Below are positions 1 through 7,035 of a DNA stretch of 19,293 bases, piece after piece. Source of the DNA: Enterocloster asparagiformis (GTDB lineage Bacteria; Bacillota; Clostridia; Lachnospirales; Lachnospiraceae); NCBI GenBank assembly GCA_018380885.1, contig JAGZSY010000053.1, positions 1-19,293 on the forward strand, in the 5' to 3' direction. Numbering within the stretch: position 1 is the first letter of the stretch; every line of letters starts with the position of its first letter. Below the pieces are notes generated by a model. The model was not told the DNA's origin. It did no database searches and was given only the letters and a program-made list of their open reading frames with translations. The translations under genes and the position numbers were made by a program.

Positions 1-1
1 C

Positions 2-256
2 AAGCCCATCGACAAGGACATTGTGCTGAAGATGAACGAGAGCTGCAAGGCCATCGTAACCGTTGAGGAGCACTCTGTGATCGGCGGCCTGGGCTCCGCA
101 GTGGCCGAGGTGCTGGCGGGCCATGACGGCGCGAAGTTCGGCATGGTGGGCATTCAGGATAAGTTCGGCAAGTCCGGCAAGCCGGATCAGCTGTTCGAGG
201 CTTACGGCCTGACCGCCGCCAACGTGGCTGCAACGGCAAAAGAGCTGCTCAAATAA
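2..256 (+). CDS. Transketolase, C-terminal part (5' truncated by window edge)
   Basis: The reading frame is open from base 2 to a TAA at 254-256, giving the last 84 residues. The segment [18 protein letters not shown] is the typical C-terminal transketolase motif, and the end ([13 protein letters not shown]) also fits that family. Transketolase moves two-carbon ketol units between sugar phosphates using thiamine diphosphate in the non-oxidative pentose phosphate pathway. Clostridia often encode it as two subunits; whether this is the separate C-terminal subunit or a full-length enzyme cannot be decided because the start lies outside the window. The GTG at 23 is internal and not a real start. 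A ribosome binding site (AGGAGGAG, 258-265) follows the stop, and behind it only a transaldolase remnant is left, which suggests an original transketolase-transaldolase operon. Confidence 0.9.
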   Translation, partial: KPIDKDIVLKMNESCKAIVTVEEHSVIGGLGSAVAEVLAGHDGAKFGMVGIQDKFGKSGKPDQLFEAYGLTAANVAATAKELLK

Positions 257-272
257 CAGGAGGAGTAATCAG

Positions 273-404
273 GAGATTTTCCAGCTGCACGAAATCGCTA
301 CCGTACCGTACAAGGTGTTGGAGCAGATGACAAAGCATCCGCTGACCGACCAGGGGATTGCTAAGTTCCAGGCGGACTATAAAGCGGTGTTCGGAGAGTG
401 GTGA
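273..404 (+). pseudogene. 3' remnant of a transaldolase / fructose-6-phosphate aldolase gene
   Basis: In the frame starting at 273 the sequence reads [20 protein letters not shown], then [12 protein letters not shown] and [11 protein letters not shown], and stops with TGA at 402-404. [21 protein letters not shown] is a recognisable C-terminal stretch of the small transaldolase / fructose-6-phosphate aldolase family (about 215-220 residues). Only the last 43 residues are present. The frame is open further upstream but contains no ATG, GTG or TTG before residue 15, and the family's catalytic lysine region is missing. A good ribosome binding site (258-265) stands just before the fragment, as if the 5' three quarters of the gene had been deleted between about 266 and 273. 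The last 28 bases overlap the 3' end of the convergent LysR gene. Confidence 0.8.
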
Positions 405-1336
405 TACATTTCTTTAAAAATCGCAATAAATTCCCGCAGCGCGTTTGACACATAACTGCCCTTGGGCAGAATCAAATCAAAGTGCCGGACCGCCTGGGAG
501 GAATTGATCTTGTAGTACAGGGTGTCCGGGGTGGGGGAGTTCACCAGGATATCGCTGATGAAGGCGGCGCCCAGGCCGCCGCAGGCCAGGTGGTAGGCGG
601 TGACCAGCTGGGCGACCTCAAGGCGCACGATGGGTTCAATCCCCGCGGAGGCGAAGAAGTGGCTGCTGCGGGCGTGCAGATTGTTTCCCTCGGTCAACAG
701 AATAAACGGGGTATCCCCGAAGGCATCAAGGCATATGGAAGGGCAGGCCAATTCCATATGCCTTTTTTTCAGCACGTCCTCCCCGGTCAGGGCGAAATCC
801 TTTAACAGCCCGTTCACCTCGTAGGAGGCCGGAACCGCCAGGAGCACGGTGTCCTGGAAGGCGGGATAGTGGTCGAAGTGATCCTCGTACAGGGGATTAC
901 AGCTGAAGGTGACGTCGATGACGCGATCCTTCAGCTGGCCCAAGAGCTCGTAGGACCCGGCCTCCACCAGCTCCAGGCGGATGCCGGGGTGGCGATTTGT
1001 GTAGGCCGTCAGCACCGGCGGCAGCACGTAGGAGTTGAAGTAGTGGGAGCCGCCGATGCGTATGGACCCCGCGCTCAGGCCCGATAGGTCGTTGAACTGC
1101 CGCTTCATCTCGTCCTCCAGGGCCTGGAACTGCCGGACCTTGCGGATATAGATTTCTCCGGCTTCGGTGAGCTTGAGCGGCTGGTGGTTCCGGTCAAAGA
1201 GCGGCATTCCGATCTCCGCCTCGGCCTTCTGTACGGCGATGCTTAAAGCCGGCTGGGTCAGGTACAGGGCTGCCGCCGCCTTGGAAAAGCTGCCCTTCTG
1301 ATAGACCGTATAGATGTACTTCATTTCCTGCTGCAT
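377..1336 (-). CDS. LysR-family transcriptional regulator
   Basis: This 319-residue protein has the normal LysR length. The N-terminal winged helix-turn-helix covers about residues 1-62 ([23 protein letters not shown], then [15 protein letters not shown]), and the rest is an effector-binding domain of the periplasmic-binding-protein fold (IRIGGSHYF at about 92). The ATG at 1336 is preceded by a GAGGGGGA ribosome binding site. It diverges from the symporter-UxaA operon across a 231-bp AT-rich region, so by the usual LysR layout it probably controls that operon and itself in response to the operon's substrate or a breakdown product. Its last codons lie on the antisense of the transaldolase remnant, so its natural C-terminus may have been altered by the same rearrangement. 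Confidence 0.93.
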   Translation of the reverse strand: MQQEMKYIYTVYQKGSFSKAAAALYLTQPALSIAVQKAEAEIGMPLFDRNHQPLKLTEAGEIYIRKVRQFQALEDEMKRQFNDLSGLSAGSIRIGGSHYFNSYVLPPVLTAYTNRHPGIRLELVEAGSYELLGQLKDRVIDVTFSCNPLYEDHFDHYPAFQDTVLLAVPASYEVNGLLKDFALTGEDVLKKRHMELACPSICLDAFGDTPFILLTEGNNLHARSSHFFASAGIEPIVRLEVAQLVTAYHLACGGLGAAFISDILVNSPTPDTLYYKINSSQAVRHFDLILPKGSYVSNALREFIAIFKEMYHHSPNTAL

Positions 1337-1567
1337 ATCTGATTCCCCCTCATCTGTACTTCAATACATCTTATAAATTGAATTAATAGGTTTATAAAAA
1401 CTATAAAATTGATTTTATATCATCTTTTATATAAAATAAATATGACAAAAATAACGAAATTCTCGAGAAAAAATCGTTATTTTTTATAATATACCGGTAT
1501 AGAGAGGTCAGACGAGCAATGAGGCGCATGCATCGCATGTGGAACCAATAAGAAAAGGGGATTTCTT
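1337..1567. promoter_or_regulatory. Divergent LysR / symporter-operon promoter region with nested dyads
   Basis: This is the only strongly AT-rich stretch in the left part of the window. A perfect 11-bp inverted repeat (1447-1457 with 1474-1484, AAAAATAACGA/TCGTTATTTTT) encloses a perfect 10-bp palindrome TTCTCGAGAA at 1460-1469. A consensus -10 box TATAAT (1485-1490) abuts the right arm and faces the symporter, but no good -35 is seen at 16-18 bp, as expected for an activator-dependent promoter. The dyad would therefore place a bound regulator at the -35 region. Assigning LysR to this dyad is inference. Confidence 0.55.
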
Positions 1568-2809
1568 ATGAGTATCATTAAAAAATGGAATGGTTTGAGT
1601 TTGTTTACGCGGATTATGGTGGGCTTTGTGTTGGGTATTCTCTGCGGCCTGGTGATGGGACCCCAGGCCAAGATGTTCAATTTCCTGGGAACGATTCTGG
1701 TCCGTCTGCTGACCATGGTGGTGGCGCCGCTGGTGCTCTGCCTGCTGGTCTGTGCGGCCGCCGACGTGGGCGATTACCGGACGCTGGGGAAGATCGGCCT
1801 GAAAACAGTGGTGATTTTCCTGGTGAGCACCGGTTTTGCCATTGTGATCGGCCTGCTCCTTGCCAACATGATCAATGTGGGCACCGGCGTGGCCATCGAG
1901 ATTCCCAAGGAGGCGGCGGAGTCCTCCGTGCAGATTCCAAACGCCTTGGACACCCTGATCAATATTATCCCGAAGAACCCATTTGAGGCGCTCAGCACCC
2001 AGAACCTGCTGCAGATCATCTTCTTCGCGCTGTTCTTCGGATTCGCCCTGATCAAGCTGGGCGACAAGGGCGCCGTGGTGCTGAATTTCTTCCGCGGCTG
2101 CACGGACGCCATGAAAGAGATCACCTCCATTGTGCTGGAATTTACCCCTTACGGCGTGTTCGGCCTGATGGCAAATGTGGTGGGCACCAACGGATTGGGA
2201 ATCCTGCTTCCCTACATGAAAACGATCCTGGCGGTTTACGTGGCCTCCGCGCTGTTTACGGTGGTGGTGCAGGCGGGACTGATGGTGGGCGTGGGCGCCC
2301 ACATGAGCCCGGTCAGGTTTTTAAAGGGCGTGAAGGAGGCGGCCATGTTCGTGTTCGCCACCTGCAGCAGCGTGGCCACGATCCCGGTAAACTTAAAATG
2401 CGTGAAAAAGCTGGGCGTCAGCGATGAGATCGCCAACTTTGTGATCCCCTTCGGCGCTGTGATGAACATGAACGGGACGGCGATCTACGAGGCCGTGGCG
2501 GTGATCTTTACGGCCCAGGTGTACGGAATCCACTTGACCCTGATGCAGCAGATCATGGTGATGCTCACGGCCACTCTGGCGTCCATCGGAACTGCGGGCG
2601 TGCCCGGCTCCGGCCTGGTGATGCTGACCATCGTGCTCAGCTCTGTGAACCTGCCCATGGAGGCCATCGGCCTGCTGGCCGGAATCGACCGTATCCTGAA
2701 TATGGGCCGCGTGATTCCCAATATCGTGGGCGACGCCGCCACCGCGGTGCTGGTGGCAAAGACCGAGGGCGCGCTGGCCGATGTGCCGGAAGCTGCGGCG
2801 AATCTGTAG
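1568..2809 (+). CDS. SDF-family dicarboxylate/amino acid:cation symporter
   Basis: This 413-residue membrane transporter has the usual length of the GltP/DctA (DAACS) family. Visible family marks are the N-terminal membrane helices, the serine-rich hairpin-1 segment with SSVATIPVNLKCVKKLGV (about 263-285), NMNGTA (300-305, the NMDGT motif), GVPGSG in hairpin 2, and the TM8 signature DRILNMGR...N...GD (374-389). It should import a carboxylate with Na+ or H+. In GltPh numbering, D390, R397, N401 and D405 are conserved, but D394, which binds the amino group of aspartate, is Asn (N378 here), and the NMDGT Asp is also Asn. This argues for an acidic substrate without an alpha-amino group. The ATG at 1568 has an AAAAGGGGA ribosome binding site. 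It is the first gene of the operon with the two UxaA subunits, 18 bp upstream of the next gene. Confidence 0.92.
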   Translation: MSIIKKWNGLSLFTRIMVGFVLGILCGLVMGPQAKMFNFLGTILVRLLTMVVAPLVLCLLVCAAADVGDYRTLGKIGLKTVVIFLVSTGFAIVIGLLLANMINVGTGVAIEIPKEAAESSVQIPNALDTLINIIPKNPFEALSTQNLLQIIFFALFFGFALIKLGDKGAVVLNFFRGCTDAMKEITSIVLEFTPYGVFGLMANVVGTNGLGILLPYMKTILAVYVASALFTVVVQAGLMVGVGAHMSPVRFLKGVKEAAMFVFATCSSVATIPVNLKCVKKLGVSDEIANFVIPFGAVMNMNGTAIYEAVAVIFTAQVYGIHLTLMQQIMVMLTATLASIGTAGVPGSGLVMLTIVLSSVNLPMEAIGLLAGIDRILNMGRVIPNIVGDAATAVLVAKTEGALADVPEAAANL

Positions 2810-2827
2810 AAGTGTGAGGAGGAGTAT

Positions 2828-3133
2828 ATGGAGACCAGAAAAATCAACGCGCTGATGATGGATGAGACCGACAACGTGGTGACCTGCGTTGCCAAGGTCG
2901 CTAAGGGCGACACGGTCGTTTACCGCAAAGGGGACGGCTACTGTACCCTGGAGGCCAGGGAGGACATCCCCTACTGCCACAAGATCGCCCTGACGGATTT
3001 TGCCCAGGGGGACGAGGTGAGAAAGTACGGAGAGATGATCGGCAGGACGAACCGGGCCATCGGGGAGGGCTGCCTGGTGTGCCACGAGAATATTTTCAGC
3101 GTTCCCAGAGATTATGAGAGCGAGATGGTGTGA
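2828..3133 (+). CDS. UxaA-family small subunit (SAF domain)
   Basis: This 101-residue protein has the size and character of the SAF-domain small subunit of split UxaA-type enzymes, such as altronate dehydratase N-terminal domains and SuyA of (2R)-sulfolactate sulfo-lyase. The core includes VAKGDTVVYRKGDG and DIPYCHKIALTDFAQGDEVRKYGEMIG (about residues 47-75), with a histidine in the CHKIAL stretch that is typical of the family. The ATG at 2828 follows a GAGGAGGAG ribosome binding site. The stop is 11 bp before the large-subunit ATG, so the two are probably made together and form one enzyme. The precise substrate (altronate-like, galactarate-like or sulfolactate-like) cannot be read from this subunit. 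Confidence 0.87.
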   Translation: METRKINALMMDETDNVVTCVAKVAKGDTVVYRKGDGYCTLEAREDIPYCHKIALTDFAQGDEVRKYGEMIGRTNRAIGEGCLVCHENIFSVPRDYESEMV

Positions 3134-3144
3134 GGAGGAAAAAT

Positions 3145-4305
3145 ATGGAATTTTTAGGATACAGAAGGTCAGACGGCAGGGTGGGAATCCGCAACCATGT
3201 GCTGATTCTCCCGGCCTGCGCCTGCGGAAGCGAGAGCTGCCGGGTGGTGGCCTCACAGGTGCGGGGCGCTGTGAACATTATCTTTAACACGGGCTGCTCC
3301 GACGTGGCGGCCAACACGGCCATGTCCCAGAAGGTGCTCACAGGGTTCGCGCTAAACCCCAACGTGTACGGCGTGGTGATCATCGGCCTGGGCTGCGAGA
3401 CAGTGCCCCACAGGGAGCTGCGGGAGAAGATTCAGGCTTTGACCGACAAGCCGGTGGCCTCCTTCGGAATCCAGGAGGAGGGCGGCACCTTAAGGACCAT
3501 CGAGCAGGCGGTGCGGGCCGCGCGCAATATGGCGGCCGAGGCCTCCATGCAGCAGCGGGTTCCCTGCGATATCTCGGAGCTGCTCATGGGCATCGAGTGC
3601 GGCGGTTCGGACGCCACCTCGGGCATCGCGGCCAATCCGGCGGTGGGAGAGCTCAGCGACCTGCTGGTGGACGCGGGGGCTTCCACCATGATGAGCGAGA
3701 CCATCGAGTTCATCGGCGGTGAGCACGTGCTGGCCAGGCGGGGCGCAACCCCTGAGATCCACAACCAGATTATCCGGATTTGCAGGGACTACGAGGAGCA
3801 CCTGGCAAAGGCGGGCCAGAACTGCCGCGCGGGCCAGCCCACCCCCGGCAACAAGGCCGGCGGCCTGTCCACCCTGGACGAGAAGAGCCTGGGCTGCATC
3901 CGCAAGGGAGGCACGAGGCCCGTAGTGGAGGTGGTGGAGCAGGCCGCCAGGCCCACGAAAAAGGGCGCGGTGATCATGGACACGGCGGGCTACGACATTT
4001 CCTCCGTGACCTCCATGGTGGCGGGCGGCTGCCAGGCCGTGGTGTTCACCACGGGCCGCGGAACGCCTACGGGCAACGCCATTGTGCCGGTGATCAAGAT
4101 CACGGGAAATAAGCTGACCTACCAGCGGATGGAGGACAACATGGATATCGACGTCAGCGGTATCATAGACGGGACCTGCACCATCCGGGAGAGCGGACAG
4201 AAGCTCTTCGACGAGCTGATCAACGTTTGCAACGGCAAGATGACCAAGGCGGAGGCCTACGGGTTCTCCGACATCGCGGTGGATCACGTCTGCCGGTTTG
4301 TGTAG
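3145..4305 (+). CDS. UxaA-family large subunit (altronate dehydratase / sulfo-lyase type)
   Basis: I take the ATG at 3145 as the start because TGAGGAGGAAAA (3131-3142) is a well-placed ribosome binding site; an in-frame GTG at 3130 overlaps the previous gene but has no such site. The 386-residue product begins with FLGYRRSDGRVGIRNHVLIL, the typical start of UxaA C-terminal domains and of SuyB-like subunits. Conserved stretches include NTGCSD (about residue 50), GLGCE, GIECGGSDATSGIAANPAVG, STLDEKSLGCIRKGG and a glycine-rich end with FTTGRGTPTGNAI. The cysteines in these loops are candidates for binding Fe. The family removes water from sugar acids, or sulfite from sulfolactate, to give 2-oxo acids. 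Context (LysR, symporter) supports a catabolic role; the substrate is unknown. Confidence 0.88.
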   Translation: MEFLGYRRSDGRVGIRNHVLILPACACGSESCRVVASQVRGAVNIIFNTGCSDVAANTAMSQKVLTGFALNPNVYGVVIIGLGCETVPHRELREKIQALTDKPVASFGIQEEGGTLRTIEQAVRAARNMAAEASMQQRVPCDISELLMGIECGGSDATSGIAANPAVGELSDLLVDAGASTMMSETIEFIGGEHVLARRGATPEIHNQIIRICRDYEEHLAKAGQNCRAGQPTPGNKAGGLSTLDEKSLGCIRKGGTRPVVEVVEQAARPTKKGAVIMDTAGYDISSVTSMVAGGCQAVVFTTGRGTPTGNAIVPVIKITGNKLTYQRMEDNMDIDVSGIIDGTCTIRESGQKLFDELINVCNGKMTKAEAYGFSDIAVDHVCRFV

Positions 4306-4369
4306 CGGTTGAGGCCGGGCTGTTCCGGGAATCGGAGCGGCGGATTAAATTCTTTTGTTAAAATTGTAA

Positions 4370-4432
4370 CAGAGTGCCGGCCTGTGCCGGCGCTCTGCCA
4401 TCCCGGGGCGCCTGTCTCCGGGATTTTTTTTT
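4370..4432 (+). terminator. Intrinsic terminator of the symporter-UxaA operon
   Basis: Two hairpins stand in a row. The first pairs 4370-4381 with 4386-4397 (CAGAGTGCCGGC / GCCGGCGCTCTG, one G-T pair). The second pairs ATCCCGG (4400-4406) with CCGGGAT (4418-4424) and runs straight into a T tract (4424-4432). The second is a classic rho-independent terminator for the leftmost plus-strand operon. Confidence 0.8.
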
Positions 4433-4701
4433 GGGCGGGCCGGGTGACTATGGGCTTATTTTTGTGGGCGGGCCGGGTGACTATGGGCTTATTTTCGTGG
4501 AGCGGGCCGGGTGCCTATGGGCTTATTTTCGTGGAGCGGGGCGGTGGACTATGGGACTATTTTCGCGGGGCGGGCCGAGTGGCTATGAGCTTATTTTCCA
4601 GGGGCGAGCCGGGTGCCCCCGCGCCTATTTCCGCGGGCGAGCCGGGTGCCCCCGCGCCTATTTCCGCGGGCCGCGTCGCCCGGCTCCGGGATTTTTCCCG
4701 T
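4433..4701. repeat. 33-34 bp GC-rich tandem repeat (minisatellite) with G-quadruplex-type runs
   Basis: Seven clear units follow head to tail: 4433-4465, 4466-4498, 4499-4532, 4533-4566, 4567-4600, 4601-4634 and 4635-4667. A decayed eighth (4668-4701) and perhaps a ninth follow. The common plan is a G-rich head (GGGCGGGCCGGGTG), a middle CTATGGG and a short T-rich tail (CTTATTTTCGT). Units 1-2 are nearly identical; 6-7 form a second subtype with CCCGCGCCTATTTCCGC. Units 1 and 2 each contain four GGG runs with loops of 1, 2 and 7 bases, which fits a G-quadruplex pattern. Unit lengths of 33 and 34 break the reading frame, and no ribosome binding site or known protein is evident, so I treat it as non-coding. 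Confidence 0.85.
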
Positions 4702-4826
4702 GGGCGTTGGCGGCCCCTCTTTTTCGCTGTCCGGCCGGAAACCTGGTGGTCAAACAGGCGGGGATGTGGTAAAGTTATGACTGTGATCTATAAAACTATG
4801 GGATGAGAGAAGCAGGAGGAGAGGAT

Positions 4827-5486
4827 ATGACCGCAGAGCAATTCAGAGCAAAGCTTGAGCAGGACCCGGAGTGGGCGCCAGGCTGGGAAGCTATTGAGAG
4901 CGCATTTGAGAAGCTGTACCCGGGCCAGGAGCCGTCCCACTACGGCACCAATATGATCGCCAGGGCCATGTTTGGCGGAGACTGTTATCTGGACGGGTAT
5001 TCGATCTACGATTCCCCCAGGGGATACAAGCACATCGTCACCTTCGGCATGACGGAGCTGTACGCGGACGAGGAGGCCCTGGGGGGCGAGTGGAACAACT
5101 GGGGCTACGAGATGACCATCAAGCTGGCGGAGGCGGAAAACGACGGCTGCATGTGGGCCATCGACGTGCTCAGCAACCTGGCCCGCTACACCTACACGGA
5201 GAAGCGCTATTTCGAGCCGTTCCAGTATATCGCCGGAAACGGCTCGTCCATCTGCCTGGACCGGGATTCCCGGATCACCGCGCTCATGACGGTGTACGAC
5301 ACGGAGGCGGAGGCTGTGGATACGGTCTACGGCAAGACGGAGTTTATCCAGCTGGTGGGCATAACCGAGCGGGAGCTGGACCAGCTGAAGGCGGACCGGG
5401 AGAATGCCCGGGTGCTGTATGAACGGATGAAGCGGGATAACCCGTTTCTGGTGACGGATTTGAACAGGGTGGAGTCGTATCTGTAG
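4827..5486 (+). CDS. SUFU (suppressor of fused)-domain protein
   Basis: The ATG at 4827 is chosen because AGGAGGAGAGG stands just upstream; an in-frame ATG at 4803 lacks a site. The 219-residue soluble protein carries HIVTFGMTELYADEEALGGEWNNWGYEMTIKL (about residues 64-96), which matches the bacterial SUFU domain plan (VTFGMSEL...G.E.T). The SUFU family was named for the animal Hedgehog regulator. Bacterial members are found widely and some have been proposed as immunity proteins against polymorphic toxins. No signal peptide or membrane helix is seen. No toxin gene lies next to it here, so a role cannot be assigned. It stands alone between the minisatellite and the convergent MATE gene. Confidence 0.75.
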   Translation: MTAEQFRAKLEQDPEWAPGWEAIESAFEKLYPGQEPSHYGTNMIARAMFGGDCYLDGYSIYDSPRGYKHIVTFGMTELYADEEALGGEWNNWGYEMTIKLAEAENDGCMWAIDVLSNLARYTYTEKRYFEPFQYIAGNGSSICLDRDSRITALMTVYDTEAEAVDTVYGKTEFIQLVGITERELDQLKADRENARVLYERMKRDNPFLVTDLNRVESYL

Positions 5487-5494
5487 GGGGAGCC

Positions 5495-5558
5495 AGGGGC
5501 GGCGCGGCCCCGCATCGCCGGAATCCATCTCAGCCGGCTTCGGTCCCGCGCCGCCCCT
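5495..5558. terminator. Long GC-rich inverted repeat between convergent genes
   Basis: A perfect 13-bp inverted repeat (AGGGGCGGCGCGG at 5495-5507, complement at 5546-5558) encloses a smaller GCCGG/CCGGC hairpin. It sits between the stops of the SUFU and MATE genes. There is no T tract on either side, so it is a structure rather than a proven terminator; a bidirectional transcription block is the simplest reading. Confidence 0.45.
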
Positions 5559-5572
5559 CCGCCCAAAACGGC

Positions 5573-6946
5573 TCATCCCCCCATTTCCCGCTTCAATTTG
5601 CGGAAGGACACGATGAACAATCCCACCGTTGTGCAGACGGCGATGGCGTCCGCGATGGGCTCGGCCAGGAACACGGCCATAACCTTGTTCTCAAAGAAAC
5701 GGGGCAGCAGGTAGATCAGCGGGATCAGCAGGAACACCTTGCGCAGCAGGGCCAGAAACAGGCTGGTTTTGCTGTCGCCCAGGGAGATGAAGGTCTGCTG
5801 GCAGGCGATCTGCGCGCCGAACATCAGGGAGGCGGCCATGTAGATGCGCAGCGCCCAAACGGCGTACTGGGTCAGCGCCTCGTCCTGGGTGAAGATGCCG
5901 GTGAACACGTGGGGCGCGAACATGGCCACGGCCCACAGCAGGGTGGCGTAGCCCAGGCAGGTGATGAGCAGCAGCCGGAAGGTGGAATCCACGCGGCCGA
6001 TTTTCCTGGCGCCGTAGTTGAAGCTGATGATGGGCTGGGCGCCCTGGCACATACCCATGAGGGGCAGCAGGGAGAACTGCATGACGCTGCTGCAGATGGT
6101 CATGGAGCCCACCGCGATGTCCTGGCCGTACCGCTGCAGGGAGGTGTTGAAGCAGATATTCAGGATGCTCTCCGTGAACTGCATCACAAAGGGAGCGGCC
6201 CCCAGGGCGATGGCCGGAAAGAGCACGGAGCGCTTCAGCCTCAGGCAGGGGATGCGGATTTTTAAATAGCTCTTGCCGGATACCAGGAAGGCGACCACGT
6301 AGACGGCGCTGATGCCCTGGGAGATGATGGTGGCCAGAGCCGCGCCGCGGACGCCCATGTGGAATACGAACATGAGGATGGGATCCAGGATAATGTTGCA
6401 GACCGCTCCGATGAGCACGGTGAGCATGCCGGTCCTGGCGTAGCCCTGGGCGTTGATAAAGGCGTTCAAGCCCAGCGCCAGCTGCACAAAGATGGTGCCC
6501 ATGGAGTAAATTCGCATATAGCTCCACGCGTACCCGATGGTGCTGTCGCTGGCCCCGAAGGTCATGAGAATTCCCCGGCCGAAGATTTGGATAACCGCTG
6601 TCAGCACCAGGGCCACCGCAATCAGGGCAGTGGTGCAGTTGCCCAGAATCTCTTCGGCCTCGTCCTTTCGCCCCTTGCCCAGCATGATGGAGGCCCTGGG
6701 CGCTCCGCCCATGCTGACCAGAGCCGCGAAGGCGGAGATGGCCATGATGATCGGGAAGGTGACGCCCACGCCGGTGAGGGCGTTGGCCCCCTCTCCGGGC
6801 AGGTGGCCGATATACATGCGGTCGACCATATTGTAGAGAACATTGATGATTTGGGCGGAAATCGCAGGGAGCGCCAGGCTGAACAGGAGTTTCCCCACGC
6901 TGCCGGATCCGAGATCCACCTCTTTTGCTTTTTTCTGATCCGCCAT
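5573..6946 (-). CDS. MATE-family multidrug/cation antiporter
   Basis: I set the start at the ATG at 6946 (MADQKKAKEV). The alternative GTG at 6955 lies one base from the AAAGGA ribosome binding site and cannot use it. The 457-residue protein has the MATE length and about twelve membrane segments in two halves. Family marks are LPAISAQIINVLYNMVDRMYIGHL (about 27-50), the GVGVTFPI loop, QGYARTGML (about 166), and in the second half NYGARKIGR plus LGDSKTSLF. MATE proteins export drugs or cationic metabolites with Na+ or H+. It is divergent from the HAD gene and convergent with the SUFU gene, so it is probably transcribed alone. Confidence 0.93.
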   Translation of the reverse strand: MADQKKAKEVDLGSGSVGKLLFSLALPAISAQIINVLYNMVDRMYIGHLPGEGANALTGVGVTFPIIMAISAFAALVSMGGAPRASIMLGKGRKDEAEEILGNCTTALIAVALVLTAVIQIFGRGILMTFGASDSTIGYAWSYMRIYSMGTIFVQLALGLNAFINAQGYARTGMLTVLIGAVCNIILDPILMFVFHMGVRGAALATIISQGISAVYVVAFLVSGKSYLKIRIPCLRLKRSVLFPAIALGAAPFVMQFTESILNICFNTSLQRYGQDIAVGSMTICSSVMQFSLLPLMGMCQGAQPIISFNYGARKIGRVDSTFRLLLITCLGYATLLWAVAMFAPHVFTGIFTQDEALTQYAVWALRIYMAASLMFGAQIACQQTFISLGDSKTSLFLALLRKVFLLIPLIYLLPRFFENKVMAVFLAEPIADAIAVCTTVGLFIVSFRKLKREMGG

Positions 6947-7035
6947 AAGTGTCACGTCCTTTCAAAAAGTAATTAACAATTATTTATTATAATCATTTAA
7001 TAACTATAACGCCAACAGAAGGGAAAGTCAATGAT
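6947..7035. promoter_or_regulatory. Divergent promoter region, MATE / HAD genes
   Basis: This short AT-rich region separates the two divergent genes. A TATAAT (6988-6993) could serve the HAD gene; no convincing -35 box is seen at the right distance. An AAAGGA ribosome binding site for the MATE gene and AAGGGAAA for the HAD gene bracket the region. Confidence 0.4.

Noticed and set aside
1508..2302. 264-residue reverse frame, rich in His and Gln, inside the symporter gene
   Set aside because: It is the antisense shadow of a GC-rich membrane protein gene; the plus frame has all family motifs.
4433..4701. CRISPR array
   Set aside because: Units follow each other directly without unique spacers, and no cas gene is present.
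4309..4806. Long plus-strand frame through the minisatellite (Gly-Arg-Ala-rich repeats)
   Set aside because: Repeat units of 33 and 34 bp shift the frame, two frames are equally open, no ribosome binding site or known domain is seen, and the frame runs across a terminator.
5691..6965. 424-residue reverse frame overlapping the MATE gene
   Set aside because: Arg/His/Gly/Pro-rich shadow in another frame of the MATE gene, which has the conserved membrane segments.
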